This document shows, piece after piece, positions 1 to 7,740 of a stretch of 64,000 nucleotides of DNA. The stretch's first letter is position 1; every line of letters begins with the position of its first letter. The position numbers and the translations under genes are program-made. The DNA comes from an uncultured Bryobacteraceae bacterium (GTDB taxonomy: Bacteria > Acidobacteriota > Terriglobia > Bryobacterales > Bryobacteraceae), in assembly GCA_937924525.1 (NCBI GenBank), contig CALDSU010000005.1, positions 1 to 64,000 of the forward strand, written 5' to 3'. The notes beneath the pieces are model-generated. The model saw only the letters and a list, made by a program, of their open reading frames with translations. It was not told where the DNA came from and did no database searches.

Positions 1-134
1 CGGCTCGCGCCTTTGCTCTACGCTTCTTCCAGACCCCGCCTCGCGGCGACGCCCTTGCGCTTCGCTATGACTTCACCTCCATCAGGTTGTCAAGGGGACT
101 TTCACCCCTGAGCTGTCGAACATGCTCGGCACAC
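1..134. other. non-coding tail, possibly of a mobile element
   Basis: No gene is visible here. The stretch has small hairpins: GGGG and CCCC around the sequence GACTTTCA, then a GAGC/GCTC pair ending in GGCACAC. A GGGACTTTCACCC core followed by a palindromic GC-rich end is, in my recollection, a recurrent intergenic sequence in many bacterial genomes and often sits at the edge of mobile elements. No transposase is in the window, so this is a weak suggestion only. Confidence 0.2.
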
Positions 135-165
135 AAAAAAAAGGCGGGGCCGAAGCCCCGCCTTT
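135..165 (-). terminator. Rho-independent terminator of the surface-protein gene
   Basis: Read on the minus strand this is a perfect 8-bp GC stem (GGCGGGGC / GCCCCGCC) closed by a TTCG tetraloop and followed by eight T. It begins about 25 bases after the stop of the secreted surface protein. The A/T flanks on both sides would let it work in both directions. Confidence 0.88.
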
Positions 166-190
166 CCTACTGCTTCGGAACTACGAACGA

Positions 191-1966
191 TTACTGACCG
201 AGTTGCTCGCCGCTGAGCACGCAACCGGCGATCGTGGAACCACCGCCGCACGGGAACGGAGCGGGCGAACGCGCCGGATCCGGAATCACGAGAGCCAGAT
301 AGCCCATCGCGACGTCCACTGCGCCGACCTTCGTCACGAAGGCGAAGCCGTGGGCATACTGGAAGCGGCACTGCGCGATCAGGTAGCCCTGGAAGTTCGG
401 CATCAGGCTGGAGGCCAAGCCGACCCAGGACGTGCCCGCCGCAACCGTCGGCGTGGTGATCGCGGCCACTTCGTTCGCCCCGTAGGAATTCACCGTGCAG
501 GTGCCTTCCTGGGTCGAAGTCGCGAACGGATCCTTCGACGTGTTGCTAATCGCGATGCCCGTGTCGAAGCCAGCCTGGCTGGTCACGAACGGGAAGAGCA
601 GGTTCGTCACGCAGGGATTGATCGTGACCATGTTGGACGCCGTGCCAGTGTCGACGAAGCGCGGAATCGGGCTGGAGGCCACCGCGACCGTCGTGCTGAT
701 CGGCGCGTACGAGCCGGCCACCGTGCCGGTACCCAGAGCCGGCGAGCCGGCGCCCGGGTTGGCGGTGTAGCTGACATGTACGTTGAAGGTCAACGCGGCG
801 AAAGTGGTCGAGCTGGACTCGGTGACTTCCCAAACCGCGACGCCCGCACCGCCCGTCAGGGTGATTTGGGCGACATCGGCCGGAGCGCCAGAAGCCAACG
901 ACGCAGCGCTGAAGGCGCCCGTCTCACTGGTTACCAGGCGTGCCCGGTCAACACCCGAATCGGTGTTGGCCCGGCTGACGAAGAGGCTCACGCCCGAGGG
1001 AATGTTCGCGAACGTCGCCCGGAGGCGCGTGCCGAACGTCGGCAGACCAGCGACATTCAATCCGTTGGTGCTCGGGAAGTTTGGATTGTAGAAGCCGGTC
1101 TCCGTGTTCAGAGCCGGGCTGAAGTTGTTCTGCGCCACCGCCGTGGTCGGCGAGGAATCGCTGGAGCCCACATTGTACTTCTTGAAGGCCGTCGCGAACA
1201 GCTCGCGATAAGTCAGGGTGTTGACGAGCCGGTAAGACTGCGAGAAGCACTGCTGGAGCGTCGTCGCGGACGAGGCCGAGAACTGGAGGCCCTTCTGGAT
1301 CAACGCTACGGTCTGAACCGGGTTGTTGATTGGCACCGAGAACGTGCCCGTCGCCGAGATCAGCGTGGTGATCGCGGTGGGAACGGTGCTCCCCGCGCCA
1401 AACTGCGCGGCATAAGCACGTACGTTGGTGATGCGGATAATGCGCGTGCCCACCGAGCCCGGAGGATCGATCGGTACGCCAATCCACAACAACGAGTTCG
1501 GGTTGCCGGCGACGGTCTGCGCCTGGAACACGTTCTTGTTGCCAAGGCTGCCCGGCTGACCGGTGTAGTAGCCCTCACCCGTTCCGTTGCCAACATTCGT
1601 GCACACCGTGGTGGTGCAGGGATCCTGCACGAGGTTCGCCAAGTTCTGCGGCCCCGGATCATCCAGGAACAGAAGCGCTTCCGTCAGCGTGCTCCCGCTC
1701 ACCAGCTTGCTGGTAATCGGGGTGTTGAGGAAGATCTGAATATTGACGGCCGGGATCGGCTGACCCGCTGGGGTCGGCGTCCCGCCGGTGCAATTCAGAA
1801 GAATGTCTCCGACCAGTTCCGTAATGCCCTCGGCCCGGACGATGGGAGGCACACCCGCGTTGGCGAAGCAGCTAAAAGCTGGCCCCTGCGCATTCGCCGA
1901 GACGGCTGACATCAGCATCAGGGCGAAAACGGCAAGCACGGGAAGACTCTTGCGAAAATCTGCCAT
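191..1966 (-). CDS. secreted surface protein of unknown function
   Basis: A 591-residue exported protein. The start is chosen because AAGGAGAAGG lies just before the ATG and the product then opens with a classic Sec signal peptide (MADFRKSLPVLAVFALMLM, cleavage after SANA). The mature part is rich in Thr, Ser, Val, Gly and Asn with few charged residues, as in extracellular beta-rich proteins. It contains a few scattered Cys and a low-complexity Pro/Gly C-terminus. I see no catalytic motif and no PEP-CTERM or LPXTG sorting signal. Similar long secreted proteins are frequent in Solibacter-like Acidobacteria, where function is unknown. A strong terminator follows and a sigma70-like promoter lies about 300 bp upstream, so it is probably transcribed alone. 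Confidence 0.8.
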   Translation of the reverse strand: MADFRKSLPVLAVFALMLMSAVSANAQGPAFSCFANAGVPPIVRAEGITELVGDILLNCTGGTPTPAGQPIPAVNIQIFLNTPITSKLVSGSTLTEALLFLDDPGPQNLANLVQDPCTTTVCTNVGNGTGEGYYTGQPGSLGNKNVFQAQTVAGNPNSLLWIGVPIDPPGSVGTRIIRITNVRAYAAQFGAGSTVPTAITTLISATGTFSVPINNPVQTVALIQKGLQFSASSATTLQQCFSQSYRLVNTLTYRELFATAFKKYNVGSSDSSPTTAVAQNNFSPALNTETGFYNPNFPSTNGLNVAGLPTFGTRLRATFANIPSGVSLFVSRANTDSGVDRARLVTSETGAFSAASLASGAPADVAQITLTGGAGVAVWEVTESSSTTFAALTFNVHVSYTANPGAGSPALGTGTVAGSYAPISTTVAVASSPIPRFVDTGTASNMVTINPCVTNLLFPFVTSQAGFDTGIAISNTSKDPFATSTQEGTCTVNSYGANEVAAITTPTVAAGTSWVGLASSLMPNFQGYLIAQCRFQYAHGFAFVTKVGAVDVAMGYLALVIPDPARSPAPFPCGGGSTIAGCVLSGEQLGQ

Positions 1967-2628
1967 TTCCTTCTCCTTGTGAATAAGCGAAGTTGAATCG
2001 GTTGAAGTTCCTTTTTTAACCTGAACCTCTAACGGCACTTCAAAATCTCTACGGTCTCAAAAGCTGTCACTACCTTGGGGAATCTCCGTGTCGGGCGGAG
2101 GCCCGGACTCTGGCATGGTGAATCGGAAGCCGCCAGGAACCGGATAGAAGCCTGCGATGGCACCGTACTTGTTTCCACTCTTTGTTCGGTTCTTCCAGCA
2201 ACCGTACGTCGTGCTCGCGGGATTGAAAACCTAAAATTGCGGTACCCTCCAGAAGCGGTACATCCCATTCTCATTCAATAGCCTCCCCCTGTCAAGCAGG
2301 AAGATGCATGATCTTTCCCGCCCGGCGCGGCAGCGGCATCGAATCGTCGTGATTAGATCACGGCGGACCCTTCGGCGTCAATAGCCCCTGGCCTCCCCGC
2401 AATGTTTTTTTCACGGATCAATGGTGGCCGGGGGCGCTCAGGCGGGAGGAAAGCCGGGAGCCCCCCGCCAGGGCCGGCTAAAGTCCGCGAACCGCGTACG
2501 CCGCGTCGGAACAGGCGCCTGCCGCACGCTTCCACCACACCCGCGGGAGCGCCGCCGGCCTGACAGGACGGCCTTCCGCGCAATCAAATTGCTATTGTGG
2601 GGAGAGATCGCAGAACCTGAGTAAGCAG
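1967..2628. other. intergenic region between divergent genes
   Basis: The region separates the minus-strand surface protein from the plus-strand epimerase. Apart from the minus-strand promoter candidate it holds a short direct repeat of GCGGTAC near 2250 and GC-rich sequence near 2430-2580. I found no open frame with convincing codon use and no recognisable RNA. Confidence 0.5.
2267..2295 (-). promoter_or_regulatory. candidate sigma70 promoter
   Basis: On the minus strand a perfect -35 TTGACA is followed after 17 bases by GAGAAT (4 of 6 matches to the -10 consensus). It points toward the secreted surface protein and would give a 5' leader of nearly 300 bases. Confidence 0.35.
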
Positions 2629-3735
2629 ATGCGGAACTTCTCCCGGAGAAGCTGGATCGGAGCTTTGGGCGCGGGGGGCTTGGCCACACCGTCTCGCGGA
2701 GCGGCCCGCGCGGGACTGGCCGTCGAGATCCGCCGTCTGAAGTTGCGGCACACCTGGACCACAGTCATGTCCTCGAGCGACTACCGGGAGACAGTACACG
2801 TCGCGTTCACGCGGGACGGCATGACCGGACGGGGCGAGGGCGCGCCCATCCCCCGCTATGGCGAAGACCCCCCATCCGCCCGGTCGGCGATCGAAGCTTT
2901 GCGGCCCTTGCTCGCCTCCGCCGACCCCCGGCGCTTTCAGCCCCTGCTGGCCATGATCTTTCAGCGTCTGGAAGGCCAGTGGGCGGCCAAGGCCGCGATC
3001 GACATCGCCCTGATGGACTGGGCGACCCAGAAACTTGGTGTGCCCCTTTATCAGTATTTCGGTCTCGACCCCGGGCAAGCGCCAGTCACCACTTTCTCCA
3101 TCGGCATCGACACACCCGAGATGACTCGCCACAAGGTGCGCGAGGCGGAAGCCTTCCCGGTTCTCAAGATCAAAGTCGGGCTGGACACCGATGAGCAGAC
3201 TGTCGCCGCCGTCCGCGCCGTCACCCGCAAGCCGCTGCGCGTGGACGCCAACGAAGGGTGGAAGGACAAACACGAAGCGGTCCGCAAAATCAACTGGCTC
3301 GAACAGGAGGGCGTCGAATTTGTCGAGCAGCCCATGCCGGCCGGCATGCTGGAGGAGACGCGATGGGTGCGCAGTCGCGTCCGGCTGCCCATCATCGCGG
3401 ACGAAGCGTCCCTGCACCCGGAGGACGTTCCCAGGCTGGCGGAAGCGTATGACGGCATCAACATCAAGCTCGACAAGTGCGGCGGCATCTGGGAGGCGTT
3501 CCGCATGATCCAGTTGGCGCGGGCGCTGCGGATGAAGGTGATGTTGGGCTGCATGATCTCGTCGTCCGTGTCGATCACGGCGGCGGCGCACCTTTCCCCG
3601 CTGGCAGACTACGCCGACCTGGACGGCAACCTGCTGATCGCCAACGATCCCTACCGCGGCGTGGAGGTGCGCGGCGGCAAGCTGATCCTGCCGGACCGTC
3701 CCGGGCTTGGCTTGCTGCCGGCCGGGGGCGCTTGA
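2629..3735 (+). CDS. Tat-exported dipeptide epimerase (enolase superfamily)
   Basis: A 368-residue enolase-superfamily protein of the L-Ala-D/L-Glu (dipeptide) epimerase type, which inverts the C-terminal residue of murein-derived dipeptides. Visible active-site elements are KIKVG (Lys180/Lys182), metal ligands in VDAN (Asp206), EQP (Glu233) and ADEA (Asp258), and the second-half lysine in NIKLDKCGG (Lys280), followed by GCMISSS. Residues 1-30 form a twin-arginine leader (SRRSWIGALGAGG), so the enzyme should act outside the cytoplasm, unlike the cytosolic Bacillus and E. coli enzymes. The ribosome binding site is weak. No partner gene is adjacent; the downstream gene converges with it. Confidence 0.85.
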   Translation: MRNFSRRSWIGALGAGGLATPSRGAARAGLAVEIRRLKLRHTWTTVMSSSDYRETVHVAFTRDGMTGRGEGAPIPRYGEDPPSARSAIEALRPLLASADPRRFQPLLAMIFQRLEGQWAAKAAIDIALMDWATQKLGVPLYQYFGLDPGQAPVTTFSIGIDTPEMTRHKVREAEAFPVLKIKVGLDTDEQTVAAVRAVTRKPLRVDANEGWKDKHEAVRKINWLEQEGVEFVEQPMPAGMLEETRWVRSRVRLPIIADEASLHPEDVPRLAEAYDGINIKLDKCGGIWEAFRMIQLARALRMKVMLGCMISSSVSITAAAHLSPLADYADLDGNLLIANDPYRGVEVRGGKLILPDRPGLGLLPAGGA

Positions 3736-3748
3736 GGCCCAACGCCCG

Positions 3749-4852
3749 TCAGGGAACCAGGATCCGGCGGAGCGGGCCTTCCATGACGTCCGCCATGCGC
3801 AGCAAGCCGAGGTCGGTGGGGTGGATGCCATCCACTGTGCCTTCCCCGTCCACGCCGAGCAGCGCGTGGCCAGGGAGATAGTACAGGCGGCTGTCGCCCT
3901 CCGCGACGGCCTTCTGATACAACGCCTGCGCCACGGCATTGGCCTCTTCGTATTTCCGCCGGCGCGCGGCGAGGAAGGGCGCGTCGGCGAGATACACGTG
4001 TTCGACCAGGACAACCGGCGTGAGCGGGCGGGCCTTCCGGATGGTCCGGTAGAAAGGCTCCAGCGGCTCGGCGGCTTCCTGCGCGCTAAGGTTCGGAAGG
4101 CTGTCGAGGACATAGACCGCCGGATCGAGTTCGGCCAGCAGTTCGGCCAGTTCGGGCTCGGTCTTGGCGTTGCCGGAGAAGCCGAGATTGATCACGGGCC
4201 AGTCCAGCCGCCGGCCGAGGATCGAGGGGTACGTCATGCCCGGCCGGGACGCGCAACCTCCCTGCAAAATGGAGGTGCCGTAAAACACCACGGGCTTGCG
4301 GACCTCGCGCGCGGCGGGCTCCAGGGCGGCGCCTTGGGGCACGCCGATTTCCAGCGTTGCAATGCCGTTGTAGAGCGGGAGGTAGAGCAGATATTCGCGC
4401 CGCGCGCCGTCCAATCCCTGCGCCAGAATCCGGTCGCTGGCCTCGGGCCGCTCCGGGAATGCGCAGGCCACCCACTTCCACGCGCCCGCGTCCCGCGCAT
4501 ACAGATCCAGACCGCTGACGCCCGTGGCGGGCATGTGGAGCAGCGCCAACTGTGGCTTGCGCAGCGTCCAACGGACCCGGATCCAGCGGGCGTTGGTGAC
4601 GAAGCGCACCCGGAGCCCGGCCGAATCCTGGGCCAAATTCCAGACCGGCGCGCGGACCTTGCTTTCGGCCTTCGCCGGCAGCCGGTCAAACGGATGCTTC
4701 GTATGCGTCCATCCTTGGCCTTCCACACCCAGAGCGCCTGCCGGCTTCCACACCGGCGGCTCGGACAACAGCGGGTCGGTTTGCGCGGCCAGAACGACAG
4801 ACGCCCAAACACCGGCCAGCACAACCCAACCAGGAGAACGCACGCCAAGCAT
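3749..4852 (-). CDS. secreted SGNH/GDSL-family esterase
   Basis: A 367-residue exported hydrolase. The SGNH blocks are clear in the second half: FYGTSILQGG (nucleophile Ser), NLGFSGN (Gly/Asn of the oxyanion hole) and DGIHPTDLG (catalytic Asp-His). The first ~175 residues are a beta-rich N-terminal module commonly paired with this SGNH subfamily and probably involved in carbohydrate binding. The chosen ATG gives a Sec signal peptide (LGVRSPGWVVLAGVWASVVLA). A longer form starting 13 codons upstream is possible, but TTGACT and a -10-like sequence overlap that extension. The natural substrate, such as acetylated polysaccharide, cannot be read from the sequence. It converges with the epimerase gene 13 bp away. 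Confidence 0.8.
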   Translation of the reverse strand: MLGVRSPGWVVLAGVWASVVLAAQTDPLLSEPPVWKPAGALGVEGQGWTHTKHPFDRLPAKAESKVRAPVWNLAQDSAGLRVRFVTNARWIRVRWTLRKPQLALLHMPATGVSGLDLYARDAGAWKWVACAFPERPEASDRILAQGLDGARREYLLYLPLYNGIATLEIGVPQGAALEPAAREVRKPVVFYGTSILQGGCASRPGMTYPSILGRRLDWPVINLGFSGNAKTEPELAELLAELDPAVYVLDSLPNLSAQEAAEPLEPFYRTIRKARPLTPVVLVEHVYLADAPFLAARRRKYEEANAVAQALYQKAVAEGDSRLYYLPGHALLGVDGEGTVDGIHPTDLGLLRMADVMEGPLRRILVP

Positions 4853-5053
4853 TTGTTCGGTATGGTCCCGTTTTCCGTAACGCGCAGTCAAGCCTGCACG
4901 TCGCCTTGGTAGAGGGACGGGAGACCGGGCAACCGAATCTCGTCCGGCCCTCTTGCCTTGAGTTCCGGCGCGGACCGCCGCCTGCGGGCGCGCCAGCCTT
5001 CCGATCGAAAACCCGCGGCCGCCAAGTGCGGCGGCAGAAAGGAGACCGGGTTC

Positions 5054-5380
5054 GTGCGGAATCTCATCCAGTCCTTCCTCAGCTCAGCTTCCGCCAAGCG
5101 GAGGCGGTCCCTTTTCCATTGCTCCCAGCCGGGACACCCTGGGGCATGCGGGTGCGGCAGGGAGCCAAGTTGCGCGGATCGTCTGGCCTTCTACGGGGTA
5201 TGGTGGCTGGTGTCGATCGCGATGTGCGTCAGCTTGGGCATGGGCGCGCAATGGTTTCAGCGGACGCTCGCCGCCGCGGATGGCCCGGCGAGACAGGAAC
5301 GGCAAGCGGTTCTTTCCGGGGGCGCCGCTGAACCTCCGAGTTTGGCGCAGGACGCCAGAGTTATTCCTCAGGGCGGTTGA
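5054..5380 (+). CDS. possible small Cys-rich membrane protein
   Basis: A 108-residue candidate starting at GTG with an AAAGGAG site nine bases upstream. The N-terminal half is basic with a cluster of Cys and His (FHCSQPGHPGACGCG, then CAD). One hydrophobic helix follows (LAFYGVWWLVSIAMCVSLGMG) and a polar tail. No family is recognised. It converges with the haemoglobin gene and the two overlap by 20 bp. It could be spurious, since codon bias alone does not decide it; the ribosome binding site and the clean membrane segment argue for it. Confidence 0.4.
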   Translation: MRNLIQSFLSSASAKRRRSLFHCSQPGHPGACGCGREPSCADRLAFYGVWWLVSIAMCVSLGMGAQWFQRTLAAADGPARQERQAVLSGGAAEPPSLAQDARVIPQGG

Positions 5381-5750
5381 CCAGGAAGGTCGCCACCTGC
5401 TGGAAGAAGACCCGCAAAGTCGCGGCCGCGGGTTCGGGCAGTTGGGTTTCGGCCATGGCGGCTTCCATGAGCGACAACCAGCGGTCGCGGGCCCGCCGCC
5501 CGATCGGGAACGGCCGGTGCCGCATACCTAGGCGGGGGTGGCCACGATACTCGAGATACCTTTTGGAGCCGCCGAACCGGAAGATGAGGAAATCCCGCAG
5601 CCGCTGTTCCGCTCCGGCCCAGTCCTCGGCCGGATACATAGGTCCCAGGACGTCGTCATCCGGCACGCGGCGATAGAACGCAGCCACCAGGCGGGCGAAT
5701 CCGTCTTCCCCGATCGCGGAAAAGACTTCGTCTTCGGGTAAGGCCCCCAT
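5361..5750 (-). CDS. truncated haemoglobin, group II-like
   Basis: A 129-residue 2-over-2 globin that binds haem and O2 or NO in the cytoplasm. Typical landmarks are AAFYRRVPDDDVLGPMYP in the B-E region, LRDFLIFRFGG, and GHPRLGMRHRPFPIG carrying the proximal His on the F helix. The ATG is preferred over a TTG one codon earlier. It lies 28 bp downstream of the PAS regulator gene in the same direction, so the two are probably co-transcribed, linking an oxygen/NO-binding protein to a regulatory PAS protein. Confidence 0.85.
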   Translation of the reverse strand: MGALPEDEVFSAIGEDGFARLVAAFYRRVPDDDVLGPMYPAEDWAGAEQRLRDFLIFRFGGSKRYLEYRGHPRLGMRHRPFPIGRRARDRWLSLMEAAMAETQLPEPAAATLRVFFQQVATFLVNRPEE

Positions 5751-5778
5751 CAATCATCATCGTAAAACCGGCGGAGGT

Positions 5779-6621
5779 TCACGCGCAGCCGATCACCACG
5801 CCGCGTTTTGGGTAGGCGTTCTGGCGGGCGCGCGAAAGGGCCGCTTCCAGGTGGTTCCCGTCCGGATCCAGCAAGGCGCAACCGGCGGCCAGCGTCGCGC
5901 CGGGGTGCTCTCCCCACCAGGGAATCCGGGTCTGTTCCAGCAACCGGAGCAGGCGGCTCACTTCTGCCTCCAGGGGAAAACCGGGAACGCCCGCTACGAC
6001 GGTGACGAAGGCGTGGTTGCCCCAGCGGGCCACGGTTCCGGCCCGCCCTACGCAATGGAGCAGCGTCTTGGCCACGGCGCGGACCAACAGGCGAGCGCCG
6101 TCGTGACCGTATGTATGAAGAACCCGCTCCCAGGCGTCGATTTCGAACCAGATCACGCCGTACGCGTTGGGGGGCGGAGGCGGCTCCGCCGGAGCCGCGT
6201 GGAACACCTCGATCGCTCCCGCAATGCTCCCATCCGGATTCAGGAGCGGCGCCGCGCGGACCAGGACCGGAAGCCGGTAACCCTCCGCGTGCCGCAGGTA
6301 GACGCGCTGCGCCCGGCGCCGCCCGTCAGCCAGAGTGCCGGCCAACGGGCAACCGGCGTGGCACAGATTTGCCCCCGCGTCATCGCAATGGACCAGCAGG
6401 TCTCCATCCGCGCAAAATCGTCCTAATATCTGCTGCCGCAGGAAACCAGTGAACTGTTCCGCCGCGCGATTCCAGAAGACAATCCTGCGCGCGGGATCCA
6501 CCAAATAGGCGGGTTCCCCCGCGCCGTCGAGCCAGCACCGGAACTCGGCATCATCGACGGCGGCGCTCATTTCCCACAGAGAGTCCTCGGCATCCAGTCC
6601 TGCCGATGGCGAAGTCAGCAT
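5779..6621 (-). CDS. PAS domain protein with degenerate GGDEF domain
   Basis: A 280-residue cytoplasmic signalling protein. Residues ~25-145 form a PAS domain (AYLVDPARRIVFWNRAAEQF) with an inserted Cys/His loop (HCDDAGANLCHAGCPL) that could bind a metal or sense redox state. After a Pro-rich linker, residues ~152-280 have the fold pattern of a GGDEF domain, but the signature is RWGNHAF (199-205) instead of RxGGDEF. Diguanylate cyclase activity is therefore unlikely and a binding or regulatory role more probable. The start has an AAGGTG site and overlaps the stop of a small upstream frame. The truncated haemoglobin gene follows. Confidence 0.8.
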   Translation of the reverse strand: MLTSPSAGLDAEDSLWEMSAAVDDAEFRCWLDGAGEPAYLVDPARRIVFWNRAAEQFTGFLRQQILGRFCADGDLLVHCDDAGANLCHAGCPLAGTLADGRRRAQRVYLRHAEGYRLPVLVRAAPLLNPDGSIAGAIEVFHAAPAEPPPPPNAYGVIWFEIDAWERVLHTYGHDGARLLVRAVAKTLLHCVGRAGTVARWGNHAFVTVVAGVPGFPLEAEVSRLLRLLEQTRIPWWGEHPGATLAAGCALLDPDGNHLEAALSRARQNAYPKRGVVIGCA

Positions 6622-6689
6622 GGGAGCACCTTGCCAGTCTTATCGGCAGACACGCTCCGGCCTCTCGAAGAATCCGACTTGGCCGACAT
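6615..6689 (-). CDS. 24-residue small ORF coupled to the PAS gene
   Basis: A short frame with a near-perfect Shine-Dalgarno (TTTGGAGGTAGTTC before ATG), stronger than that of the gene that follows. The peptide is Ser/Lys/Arg-rich, begins MSAKSDSSRGRS and ends GKVLPC. Its TGA lies inside the first seven bases of the PAS gene (ATGCTGA), the geometry of translational coupling. It may be a leader peptide or a small protein. No homologue is known to me. Confidence 0.45.
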   Translation of the reverse strand: MSAKSDSSRGRSVSADKTGKVLPC

Positions 6690-6800
6690 GAACTACCTCC
6701 AAAGCAATAAGCCATTTTGCGGGTGGTTGGAGGGGTGAATCCGGTGCGTTTACGCTCAGTCACCCTTCGCCAGCTTCGCACTCTTCGCTGATTTCCCAAA

Positions 6801-6829
6801 TTCCACCGGCCGGCGTTCCCTGGTATAAT
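6801..6829 (+). promoter_or_regulatory. promoter of the glucosaminidase gene
   Basis: A perfect TATAAT (-10) lies 17 bases after TTCCAC, a poor -35. Transcription would start near 6836 and give a leader of about 115 bases containing a strong hairpin. Confidence 0.5.
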
Positions 6830-6871
6830 GTGCCTCATGTGCGCCCGTTGAACCTTCACTCATGATGCCGT

Positions 6872-6907
6872 GAACCCGCGGGGAGCCTTTCACGAAAGGC
6901 GGGGTTC
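6872..6907 (+). promoter_or_regulatory. hairpin in the glucosaminidase mRNA leader
   Basis: The leader can fold as GAACCC pairing with GGGTTC around an inner perfect stem GCCTTT-CACG-AAAGGC, with an asymmetric GCGGGGA bulge. It is followed about 45 bases later by the start codon. It may control translation or mRNA stability. It does not match a riboswitch consensus that I know. Confidence 0.35.
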
Positions 6908-6951
6908 CGCGAGACGAATTTTCCGAACGAAGGGATCGATACGGAACAGAA

Positions 6952-7497
6952 ATGAGGTTGTTTGTTTCAAAGGGGCTGGTGCTGGTAGCGGGGCTCGCAG
7001 CGGTTCCCGCCACCATTTCGCGCGCGGAACGGCATTGCGCCCGCGTGGATCCGCGCCTCGAGACGCTGGACCGCTTCTTCGAGCAGGCGGACTGCCCTGC
7101 CCGACAGTATTCCCATGAGTTCCTGCGCGTCGCTGACGAGTACGATCTGGATTGGCGGCTACTACCCAGCATCTCCTGGGTCGAATCCACCGGAGGACGC
7201 GCCGCGAAAAACAACAACTATTTTGGCTGGAAGAACGGGAAATCAGGATTCCCTTCAGTGCCCGCGGGCATTCGCACCGTAGCCCGCACGCTGGCGGAAT
7301 CAAAGCTGTATCGAGGAAAGGACTTGGAGGAAAAACTACTGCTTTATAACGGATTTGCACACTACCCCGCGGCGGTGAAATCCGTGATGAAACGGATCCA
7401 TCCCACCGAACAGGTCAGGAGCTATCACCGGTCGCCGCCCTTCATTCGAGCAAGCGTACGCCGAAGTACAGCCCGCCAAACACAAGCACTGCAATGA
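6952..7497 (+). CDS. exported glucosaminidase-type peptidoglycan hydrolase
   Basis: A 181-residue protein with a Sec signal (MRLFVSKGLVLVAGLAAV) followed by a lysozyme-like fold of the endo-beta-N-acetylglucosaminidase family. Key parts are DWRLLPSISWVESTGG, with the catalytic-type Glu in WVES, and NNNYFGWKNGK followed by an FPSVPAGIRTVARTL helix. It should cut the glycan strand of murein in the periplasm. The basic C-terminal ~25 residues overlap a convergent small gene and may be dispensable. A TATAAT promoter and a hairpin leader precede it. Confidence 0.75.
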   Translation: MRLFVSKGLVLVAGLAAVPATISRAERHCARVDPRLETLDRFFEQADCPARQYSHEFLRVADEYDLDWRLLPSISWVESTGGRAAKNNNYFGWKNGKSGFPSVPAGIRTVARTLAESKLYRGKDLEEKLLLYNGFAHYPAAVKSVMKRIHPTEQVRSYHRSPPFIRASVRRSTARQTQALQ

Positions 7498-7588
7498 CGG
7501 CCGCGGCTGCCCACCGCAGCATGACTTCCGCCGTGCTGGACGAAGCCTTCTCGTCCGCTTTCATCTGATCGGAAAGGCTATCGAACAT
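7442..7588 (-). CDS. 48-residue single-helix membrane protein
   Basis: The start is fixed by an AGGAGGG site eight bases before ATG. The product has a charged N-terminus (MFDSLSDQMKADEKASSS) and one C-terminal transmembrane helix ending in FGGLYFGVRLLE. Small tail-anchored proteins of this type are common hypothetical proteins in Acidobacteria. Its last 56 bp overlap the convergent glucosaminidase gene. Confidence 0.65.
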   Translation of the reverse strand: MFDSLSDQMKADEKASSSTAEVMLRWAAAAVIAVLVFGGLYFGVRLLE

Positions 7589-7691
7589 AGACGTAACCCT
7601 CCTGGGTAAGGATGTAAAGAGGATTGCCGAAGAACGCCGATCAGCCAACAGTAGTGTACCCGAAGACGGCGGAGACTGCAAGAAATAGCGG

Positions 7692-7714
7692 AAGACCTTC
7701 ATCGTGAAGGTCTT
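7692..7714 (-). terminator. hairpin downstream of the PEP-CTERM gene
   Basis: A perfect 10-bp inverted repeat (AAGACCTTCA / TGAAGGTCTT) with a three-base loop lies about 27 bp after the PEP-CTERM stop. The T-tract is poor, so it may be an imperfect terminator or an mRNA-stabilising stem. Confidence 0.5.
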
Positions 7715-7740
7715 GGGAGAAGGCCGCCGAAGGCAGCGGC

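Noticed and set aside
122-1909. A 595-codon plus-strand open frame opposite the surface protein
   Set aside because: It is an antisense shadow of a gene with a signal peptide, ribosome binding site and terminator; its product is Arg/Gly/His-rich low-complexity sequence.
2029-2274. Minus-strand small gene upstream of the surface protein
   Set aside because: No ribosome binding site, Arg/Ser-rich product, and it lies within the likely 5' leader.
5779-6621. Active diguanylate cyclase
   Set aside because: The signature is GNHAF rather than GGDEF/GGEEF.
6836-6951. c-di-AMP or c-di-GMP riboswitch in the glucosaminidase leader
   Set aside because: Cell-wall hydrolases are often under such control, but the leader lacks the conserved cores of these riboswitches; only a simple two-part hairpin is supported.
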